DNA of 64,000 bases from Cordilura impudica (lineage: Eukaryota > Arthropoda > Insecta > Diptera > Scathophagidae). The stretch lies in assembly GCA_963682025.1 (NCBI GenBank), contig OY821520.1, forward strand, positions 180,176,626-180,240,625. Reading direction: 5' to 3'. Positions within the stretch are counted from its first letter, which is position 1. The number at the start of each line of letters is the position of its first letter. A program made the translations under genes and the position numbers. Below, piece after piece: positions 56,760 through 64,000 of this stretch. Below the pieces are notes generated by a model. The model searched no databases and was not told the origin of the DNA. It saw nothing but the letters and a program-made list of their open reading frames with translations.

Positions 56760-57849
56760 ATTTGAATTCCTTTATAGGCCGCATGGCATCCAATTTGATT
56801 CTCACCAATTGTAATGTGATTGACTTCGTCAATTTGCTAAAGGGGTTTACTCCTTACCGAAAAAAGAATTTCCTGTAATTTGATATATAACGGTAGTTCA
56901 TCCATTATCTTTCATTGCTTTTAGTTTTGTTTTTATAATCTGAACGTTTCTTTCGGCTAATCAATTACTTGATGGATGATCAGGCGGCATAAATTTTTGA
57001 ATAATTTCGTAGTTTTTAAAAATTGAACTTTGAAAAATTGAGACATTATCTAACATAATAATTTAACGTAGACCATGTGTTGCAAAAATATCCTCTAGTA
57101 TATTAACTGTTTAATAATATTAATTTCCGGTCATTTTCGTATGGCATCGAAAAATTATGATTTTGAGATAATTCGGCATAGTCTATATGGAGTTTTTTAA
57201 ACTTTTCATTTGGGTCCTCCCAATGTTGAGTGACTACTTTTGGTGGATATTTTCTTACCTTAGCACAACTAAAACATAATTTCCAAAAACAACAATTTCT
57301 TGCTAGTTGCTTAATTTTTACAATGCCAATATATGTATGGTGTAACTACTTTAAAATTTTTTTACGTAAATTTGTTGTTATAAAATTGAAACCAAAATTT
57401 TCTGTTTTAATAAAATTTAGCCTTTAAGGTTCTTAATCTTGCTCTGTTTGCAATGGATGTAGCGTTGATTGAAAATTTTGAAATTGATCGATTGTTTGAT
57501 CTTTAATAATACGTACTTCCTCCTCCTATCGTAGAAGTCTTGCTGACGTCATGGCCGGCATTTTGAGGAAATATTCTGTAAAGTGTTCGATTATCCGTTA
57601 ATAAAGTAAATTTCCTTCTATGTAAATACGTAAACAATTTATCAACTGCAAATATTATTGTTGAGCTGACTGTAATTTTGTTCTGCTTTTGTTAATGTCC
57701 GAGAAATTAATGCGACAGGACGTTCATCCCAATCAAATATATGAGATAATACAACCGCTATTTGCGTTGGACTTGCGTCATAGGCTAATGCTACTGGCAG
57801 AGATTGAACACAATGCACTAAAACTGTATCATTTAAAATTTGTTGTTTT
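56760..57849 (-). pseudogene. Gypsy F: RNase H and integrase remnants
   Basis: The minus strand from 57866 reads VLVHCVQSLPVALAYDASPTQ and RPVALISRTLTKAEQNYSQL, then, after a shift, RRKFTLLTDNRTLYRIF (RNase H). Integrase follows: IKQLARNCCFWK, FSCAKVRKYPPKVVTQHW and NEKFKKLHIDYAEL, with the first catalytic Asp in HIDYA. KNKTKSNER-like scraps run to about 56800. The wording matches K02A2.6-type Gypsy pol. The upstream RT part lies at 61006-61640, across the copia insertion. Confidence 0.75.
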
Positions 57850-57854
57850 CCCTT

Positions 57855-58073
57855 TGTTAGAAACACAGTTATGTACGCTACTGTATTTATTGCATCAGCT
57901 TATTCAGTTATTTTGTGTAACACATTCATATGTAAGCATACATACAGTATTGTGTTCATACACATAGCGGTGTATGCTTGTACGATTTTTGTTTTTAATA
58001 AATTCGTTCACTCCTATTTCTCATCTTAAAGCATAAAGAACTTCGTTTTATTGATTCTAGCAAACAAGCAACA
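57855..58073 (+). repeat. 5' LTR of the copia element
   Basis: TGTTAGAAACACA..GCAACA, with TG/CA ends and AATAAA near 58000. It differs from the 3' LTR by a 4-base gap and several substitutions, so it is older than errantivirus A. Confidence 0.92.
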
Positions 58074-58092
58074 GGTTATGGGCCCAGCACGC
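58074..58092 (+). promoter_or_regulatory. Primer-binding site, initiator-Met half-tRNA type
   Basis: GGTTATGGGCCCAGCACGC follows the LTR directly. It is complementary to the internal part of tRNA-iMet ending in the anticodon loop (GTGCTGGGCCCATAACC), the cleaved-tRNA primer known for Drosophila copia. Confidence 0.88.
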
Positions 58093-58154
58093 GCCCAACG
58101 TGAAATTAGAAGTAAAATTAAATTTTATCGTAATTAATATAAAGTTCTTTTAAG

Positions 58155-58780
58155 ATGGAAGAAATTAAAATCAACAAGCTTGAAGGCAAGGACAGTTGGA
58201 CGTTATGGAAGTTCCAGATTAGGGTTGTACTTAGAGCCGGAGGCCTTTGGGAAATCGGAAGTGGAGCTGTAACGCAACCTGACGTTGAAGGTGAACCTAG
58301 AAAGAAGTGGATCAAAGATGATGCTAAAGCACAGGAAATTCTGCTCGTTTCTATGGGCGAATAACCGTTGATGCATATTATAAATTGCGAGACTGCTGCT
58401 GCTATGTATGCTACGTTGGAGAGCGTGTACGAACAGAAGTCAGAAACGTCGATTCATTTATTACAACAACAATTCTTTCAATACTCAAAAGACCCCGATG
58501 ACAGTATTGCAATGCATATAGCGAAGTTGCAGAAAATTGCAAGGCAATTAGAAGATCTTGGCGAGAAGATTTCTGAACGTTTGTGTATGGAAGAATCGAG
58601 ATTGGGTGTACAGCCAAATAAGCAAGGAGCATTCGTAGCCAAGCAAGTTAAAAAGGTTGGCAGTAAAGGCGACAATAAGAAAGGAAAATATTTTCTTTGT
58701 AAAAAAACCTAGTCATTGGAAGCTAGACTGCCCAAATAAGAATAACGGCGGTAAATCAACACATGGTGATGCCTTCGTGA
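58155..58780 (+). pseudogene. Copia gag with zinc knuckle, broken
   Basis: MEEIKINKLEGKDSWTLWKF starts at 58155, with a stop near 58362. It continues in another frame MHIINCETAAAMYATLESVY and DPDDSIAMHIAKLQKIARQL, then a deletion and a knuckle CKKPSHWKLDC (about 58700-58735) after a frameshift. UBN2-type copia Gag order. Confidence 0.82.
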
Positions 58781-58784
58781 GTTT

Positions 58785-60740
58785 ATGTTTGTGCAATCAA
58801 GCATATCACGTGAGAATAGCTGGTTCATTGACTCTGTTGCTAGCAACCACATGTCATATCACAAAGAATGGTTTCATGATTACGTGAAGTTTAAAATCCC
58901 GAGAGATGTTCGTATTGCGGATGGTTCCATTGTGCAGGCATATGGTAAAGGTAACATTAACGTAGAAGCATATGATGGCAACGCTTGCAACGCTAAGTAT
59001 TTAGCGAAGGTGCTATACGTACCTGGCATTAAACTGAACTTATTTTCATCAAATGCATGTTTGGACAAACGTTACTCGTTAAAGGCGCATGGCAGCACCT
59101 GCAGTTTTGAAAAACAAGGCATGGCGTGGTTGCAAGGTATACGAGGAGAGTCCAAATTGTTTAAGCTGTTTTTGAAGGTAAAAGGCGCGGAAGCTATGAC
59201 AAACTTTAGTGCAAAATCTGAGTCACTGCGACTTTGGCATGAGCGCATGTGTCATTAAGCTAAAGATCATGTGAAGAGCGTGCTGAGTCAACACGATATT
59301 TCATATAACGGCAATGATTTTTTCTGTGAGGGATGTGTTTTCGGCAAACAGCATCGACTGCCATATAGTGAAAGTGAGAACAGAGCTAAATTGCCAGGTG
59401 AGCTTGTACATACTGATCTATGTGGACCAATGCAAGATATATCATATGGCAGTCCGCGCTATATGTTGTTATTTCGTGATGACTTTTCGAATTATCGATG
59501 TGTCTACTGTATAAAGTCAAAGGCAGATGTTGCGCCATTCGTTGAACGTTTTTTGGATAAAGTTGAAACAGAAACTGGAAAGCAAGTACAGCGCATCCGC
59601 TCCGATAACGGTTTAGAGTATGTCAACAAGGATGTGGGCGACATACTTCGTAAAAGGAAAGTCGTTCATCAAAAATCAACGCCATATACGCCAGAGCACA
59701 ACGGTCGTGCTGAACGAATTATGAGAACAGTAATTGAAGCAGCACGGTCTATGATTCACGCCGAGCAATTAAATCTGAAATACTAGGCGGAAGCAGTGCA
59801 GAACGTCGTGTACACTCTCAATCGGACTGGTAAATGTCAGGTAAGCGGAAAGTCGCCATTCGAGTTATGGTTTAATCAAAAAGCTGACTTGTCAGTACTT
59901 CGAATATTTGGATCGGACGCATATGTGCATATACCACAAGAAAAACGAAGAAAGCTTAATGCGAAATCCATGAAGTCTGCAAAGGTTTTTATTCAACAAA
60001 AGGCGTAGGCAACAAAAGTGTTAGAACGATTTGGTATGCGTGACGCTAAGCCTGTTGCAACTCCAGCATAAGGTGCTAATTTAAGTACAGAAAGCAGTCA
60101 ACAAGTGCAGTATCCATATCGAGAGGCAGTTGGGTCTCTTATGTACCTGTCTACGGATACAAGACCTGACCTGGCCTATGCGGTGTCGTATGCAAGTCGT
60201 TTTCTGGACAGTTATAAGAGCGAACATGTCGTCTTAATAAAGCGAATCTTCAGATATCTGCGAGGGACTCTCAAGGCAGGTATATTATTTGAGAAAGTTA
60301 ATAATTTGTCTTTGACTTGCTTCAGTGATTCGGACTTTGACTTGGAAACGAGGCGATCAACTGGCGGTTACGTAATCATGTTTTGCGGTGCGCCTATCTC
60401 ATGGTCGTCGAAAATTCAGCAAACAGTTGCGCTTTAAACAACTAAAGCGGAGTACATGGCTGCTTGCGAGTCGGTCAAAGAACTAATTTGGATTCGTCGA
60501 TATTGCGCAGTACCAGAACTTTGTTTGGACAATCAAAGCGTCATCAGACAGGTGAAGAATCCACAATACCACAGGAGGCCTAAGCATATTGAGGTCAAAT
60601 TTCATTTCATCAGAGAGGTCTATGAGAATAAAGGGTTCATGCTTAAGTACGTACCAACAAATATGCAGCTGGCTGATATTTTCACGAAGCCTCTAAAGAA
60701 TGTTATTTTCAATAATTTAAAGTCGCTCCTAAAAGTTTGT
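58785..60740 (+). pseudogene. Copia pol: protease, integrase, RNase H; RT largely deleted
   Basis: The protease has WFIDSVASNHMS where DSGA/DTGA is usual, so the active-site Gly is changed. A GAG-pre-integrase segment LWHERMCH ends at a stop near 59257. Integrase (59271-59786): zinc finger FCEGCVFGKQHR, Asp in HTDLCGPM, Asp in RSDNGLEY, Glu in EHNGRAERIMR. It continues past a stop to YVHIPQEKRRKL (60008). RT palm sequence is missing: the next block is REAVGSLMYLSTDTRPDLAY (60125). RNase H: TKAEYMAACESVKELIWIR and HIEVKFHFIREVYENK, then ADIFTKPL, ending at 60742. Several stops. Confidence 0.85.
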
Positions 60741-60782
60741 TAATTTTTTGAAAATGAATAACATGATAAATAAAAGTGGAAG

Positions 60783-61005
60783 TGTTAGAAACACAAACAG
60801 TTATGTATGCTACTGTATTTATTGCATCAGCTCATTCAGTTATTTTGTGTAACACATTCATATGTAAGCAAACATACAGTATTGTGTTCATACACATAGC
60901 GGTGTATGCTTGTACGATTTTTATGTTTAATAAATTCTTTCACTCCTATTTTTCATCTTAAATCATAAAGAACTTTGTTTTATTGATTCTAGCAAACAGG
61001 CAACA
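60783..61005 (+). repeat. 3' LTR of the copia element
   Basis: 223 bp, preceded by the purine-rich tract AAAAGTGGAAG, followed by the duplication CCCTT. Confidence 0.92.
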
Positions 61006-61640
61006 CCCTTTTTAAATGTTTCTTGACAATTTGATGTCTAATCAAATTTTCGATTTTTTTCTAAAATTTGCCGTAAAGGAAATGTAACAGTTGAAACATC
61101 TGGCATAATTTTTGCATAAGAGGTAATCATTCCTAAAAATCTTCGTGTATCATCCGTATTTTGTGGTTATGGCATGGTAATTATCGCATGTACCTTATGT
61201 GGGTATTTTGAAATTTTGTTATGCTTTACTACATTTGATATTTAAACTATTCATTCTTCATTTTGTTGAAATGCAATTGGTATAATTTATGTTTTCAAAA
61301 CATTTAATTAGTCGATATCTCATTATTTTGAAGTTGCACCATGAATGATTATGTCATCGAAATACAGAATTGTACACTGAAGGCCTTGTAATATTAATCG
61401 TAAATGCGATAAAACTTACTGGGAGCAGTTTAAATTCCAAAAAAATAACCGATTTAGTTTATATGATATGATTTTATTTGTTCAAATTCCATAGTTGCTG
61501 AAGCTTTGTTTGAAAGCTTATAGGGGGAAGTTTTTTGAAAATTTTTTCTAATATTTTTTGAAATGGATTAGAGGCGCCACAAATCGGATTTTCTCGAACA
61601 ATGGGGTTTTTCGAAGGTTCTTAGAATTTCAAGCACAAGT
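61006..61640 (-). pseudogene. Gypsy F: RT C-terminal remnants
   Basis: The minus strand reads QNTDDTRRFLGMITSYAKIM and VSTVTFPLRQILEKNRKFD (about 61180-61040), with CQETFKK at the copia boundary, continuing into RNase H at 57849. Further upstream GASNPFQKILEKIFKKLPPI (about 61595-61530) is in keeping with RT palm sequence. Heavily mutated. Confidence 0.65.
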
Positions 61641-61941
61641 TGGCCAATAAAATGCATTTTCTAAGTCTTTGAGCCATCATTTCATCATTTAGTTGCCATA
61701 TATAAATTTTGTTTTGGGAACTTTACGCAAATTTTTTAAAAACGTTCATAACTTTTAAAAATTTCATGAAAGTGTAAAAAACTAATGAAAGGTGGGAAAT
61801 TCTAAGTAATTGATTTTACTCTTGGCGTTTCAAAGTTATGGCGCTTGTGTATCGATTATGAAGTTGCTGCAATGCGTAAACATACCCTTTTAAACGTTTG
61901 GGAGAAAACATGCAATATATAAACCTGCTCTCATAATATGC
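61641..61941. other. Spacer, no gene
   Basis: Nothing recognisable. Confidence 0.35.
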
Positions 61942-62450
61942 TTATTGAGGGATCAAAAAATAAAGCGTGTTCTTAGCAACTACAAAATTTCGTTTCCATG
62001 AAAATTTTTCTTAAATTTTAGCAAGGAATTTTGCTTTAATATTAAAATATCTTATTAAATTTTTATTAGCATAAATCGGTAAGTTAAAATTTTTATGTAT
62101 GAGTTTAAAAAAAATATCTATGAAACTCATTCAACAACATTCCTTAAAAACATGAAGTGTATGGTTTGTGGACGAAACGATTGATGACTTTAGCACAGCT
62201 AAAGCTGACAGAGGAATCAAAAAATAAAGCGTGTTCTTAGCAAGGACAAGATTTCGTTACCTGAAAAATTTTCTGGAATTTTAGCAAGGAATTTTGCGTT
62301 AATATTATAAGTTAAAATTTTTATGGAAAAGTTCAAAAAAATTATTTGTGAAACTCATTCAACAACAGATATGCCCTCGTTAAAAACAAGAACTGTATGG
62401 CTTCTGGGCGAGATGATTAGTGGCTTTAGCCCAGCTGAGTCGCGACGAAG
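61942..62450. repeat. Two-copy tandem repeat, period 264 bp
   Basis: ATCAAAAAATAAAGCGTGTT starts at 61952 and again at 62216. Both units share TTTTAGCAAGGAATTTTGC, AAGTTAAAATTTTTATG and GAAACTCATTCAACAACA. Diverged by small indels. Confidence 0.88.
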
Positions 62451-62589
62451 ACGCGACGGTCAAGGGCCATACATTTTTGTTCTCTATGTCGCCCCTTTTT
62501 TTTTACCAAATTGGTCGTACTGATGGTAATCAATGAAGCATACGTTTTTATCTACGAAGATTACTATAACAAAGCAACATTTACATATA

Positions 62590-63298
62590 CAGCCCAATTC
62601 TCAATAACAATTCCCTGGGAATTTTTTCCCTATTCCCTGCTCCCCTATTCTTAATAAAATCTCCCCGGGAATTTTTTCTCTTTTCCCTTTACCCTTATTC
62701 TAAAAGAACTTCGAAAATGGGAATCTTCCCCGGGAAAAAAGTAGCTATTCTGAATGTCAATAAAAGGGAGAATAATTTGGGAATAATTCCGCCAAAAAAT
62801 TGAGAGGGAGTGCTGCGAAAAATGTATGTATTTAATAGTTTTATGAAAAAAAGTAATATATATCATTTTAACTTATAATATTAACGCAAAAATGTTATTA
62901 TGGCATTACTGTTGCTTTCAGGTCAAAAGCAACAAACAACAAATTCATGTTCTTTTAAACACAATGCAAGCCAATCCTGATATTGCATGCTTTGCTCCGT
63001 CTTGTCCTGCTGCTGCTCTTCTGCTTCAGCTACCATCAGAAACGCTACACTGAACATTTTTTGTATTTATTTTTAATTTATTAAAGATTTAAAAAAAGTT
63101 TTACTTTTAATTTCCACAAAAATTTTTAAATTTGTAAACAAAACAAAACAACTGAAGCAAAACAGCTGTCTTCGAATAATCGAAATTCTCTCTCCCATAT
63201 TATTCTTCTCCCCGCCTGTTTAGAATAGCAGGATTTATTCTCGGGAAAAATGACTTCTCTGGGAACTCATTTCCCTTGGAATATTTAGAATTGGGCTG
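62590..63298. mobile_element. MITE, about 709 bp, rich in GGGAA/TTCCC palindromes
   Basis: The ends are inverted CAGCCCAATTCTCAATA and CAGCCCAATTCTAAATA. Flanks are ATA on both sides (a possible 3-bp duplication). Internal TTCCCTGGGAATTTTTTCCC, CTCCCCGGGAA and TTCCCCGGGAAAAAAG form further inverted repeats. No coding capacity. Confidence 0.75.
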
Positions 63299-63344
63299 AT
63301 AATAAATTCTAACTTGTATAAGTTATGTACCAGCAAGCCCGCCG

Positions 63345-63415
63345 TCAAACATGATGGTGGCTGGGTGTATAGAGCGCTAGCACATGAACTTTTTCACCCA
63401 AGTTCAAATCCCACG
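63345..63415 (+). repeat. tRNA-like sequence, pseudogene or SINE head
   Basis: GGCTGGGTGTATAGAGCGCT resembles the D-arm/A-box region, and AAGTTCAAATCCCACG, 30 bp on, resembles a B box (T-arm). No complete cloverleaf acceptor stem is evident. It may be a tRNA-derived SINE head or a decayed tRNA. Confidence 0.45.
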
Positions 63416-64000
63416 GAAATCTTGAAAGAAATGTTTTACTCACATTTTATTCATTTTTACTTTTATTTTTTCATAAAATTGCAACTTTAAAAAATATATA
63501 TTTCAATAGTTAACATTAACTATGTACATTAATACAAAAATATTTCAAATACACAAAAATGATTTTTTAATATAAATAAAATTATTTAAATAATACAAAG
63601 ATTGCTTTATCGTATTTTTTCAAAATGTTATCGGGTCAAGCAACAATATTGATTGACAAAAACCAATGTTGATGGATAAAAAAAATTTTCATAAATATCC
63701 AAAAGTTTATAAATATTCGTAACTCAAATGGGTCAAACTTACGACCGTGCGGGTTTGCACATCCTCAATATATAAGGTCCTTGGCCAGTAATGATACAAA
63801 CATCATGAGCAACGCCAATGCCACCAGCGAAAACAACACCATCATAAACAACAACAACTTCAAACATCCTATGCAAATCTCTGACAACCTTGCAAGAGAT
63901 CTTTGCATACTCAACGTAAAAGTATATACTACTCAACCCTTGCGAATGAATTTTTCAACAAAACAGGGTTTTACGTTCTATCAATCATGACCACAACACA
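63416..64000. other. Right-edge region with one unassigned ORF
   Basis: A plus-strand frame at 63781-63990 reads SNDTNIMSNANATSENNTII, then an Asn-rich stretch and PMQISDNLARDLCILNVKVY, ending TGA 63988-63990. Base composition (about 40 percent GC) is higher than around it, which suggests coding. It could be an exon end or a gag start; I recognise no family. Confidence 0.35.

Larger units (their letters stand above)
57855..61005 (+). mobile_element. Copia-type LTR retrotransposon, internally deleted
   Basis: 3,151 bp with LTRs 57855-58073 (219 bp) and 60783-61005 (223 bp) and 5-bp duplication CCCTT (57850-57854, 61006-61010). It inserted into minus-strand Gypsy F between RT and RNase H. The gag-protease-integrase-RT-RNase H order is copia-type, but most of RT is deleted and stops are scattered. 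Full-length relatives are near 5 kb. Confidence 0.93.

Overview
The window looks like AT-rich euchromatic or pericentromeric DNA of a higher fly (Diptera, probably Schizophora/Calyptratae). Three things suggest this: the single clear host coding exon is from an insect HUWE1-type HECT ubiquitin ligase, the transposon families are typical of flies (errantivirus, piggyBac, Transib, rosa-type and mellifera-type mariners, Tc3-like, copia, Jockey/CR1-group LINEs), and the bases are strongly AT-biased. No bacterial operons, CRISPR arrays, rRNA genes or intact tRNA genes were seen. The species call is inference.

Layout. 1-1282 (minus): LINE ORF1 with three zinc knuckles, running off the left edge. 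1644-2036: a small TIR element. 2490-3624 (minus): broken Gypsy gag. 5023-10981: a complete two-LTR errantivirus (A) with gag, pol and env but no integrase. 11283-11671: piggyBac N-terminal remnant, abutting a DD41D mariner at 11672-12603. 12606-15440 (minus): decayed Gypsy (B). 15691-19721: a Transib (RAG1-like) DNA transposon with termini and target duplication intact and a broken transposase. 20530-24090 (plus) and 24739-27552 (minus): two LINEs, the second with an apparently intact 937-codon ORF2. 27870-32110 (minus): a second errantivirus relic (C) missing most of its integrase, with a LINE 3' end inside it. 33950-38586 (plus): Gypsy D, split by a 2.5-kb foldback-like element (34628-37161) and cut off by a LINE (38586-41000). 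41655-42235: tandem satellite. 42798-44469: Tc3-like element with 223-bp TIRs. 44569-45857: LTR-like block plus two overlapping small ORFs. 46264-47187 (plus): HUWE1 exon with consensus splice sites. 47885-56755: mariner scraps, two LINE relics and dispersed repeats. 56760-61640 (minus): Gypsy F, interrupted by a copia element (57855-61005, plus). 61940-62450: a 264-bp tandem duplication. 62590-63298: a MITE. 63345-63415: a tRNA-like stretch.

Reading the whole. If the HUWE1 exon belongs to a functional gene, much of this window is probably intronic and filled by nested transposons. Nesting gives relative ages: copia after Gypsy F, the foldback element and a LINE after Gypsy D, a LINE after errantivirus C, and a mariner at the piggyBac/Gypsy B boundary. 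The youngest-looking insertions are errantivirus A (one difference between its LTRs), the Tc3-like element (about five TIR mismatches, one in-frame stop) and the LINE at 24739-27552. The most interesting items are the Transib element, whose TIRs begin with the exact V(D)J heptamer CACAGTG followed by a nonamer-like block, and the loss of integrase in two independent errantivirus copies.
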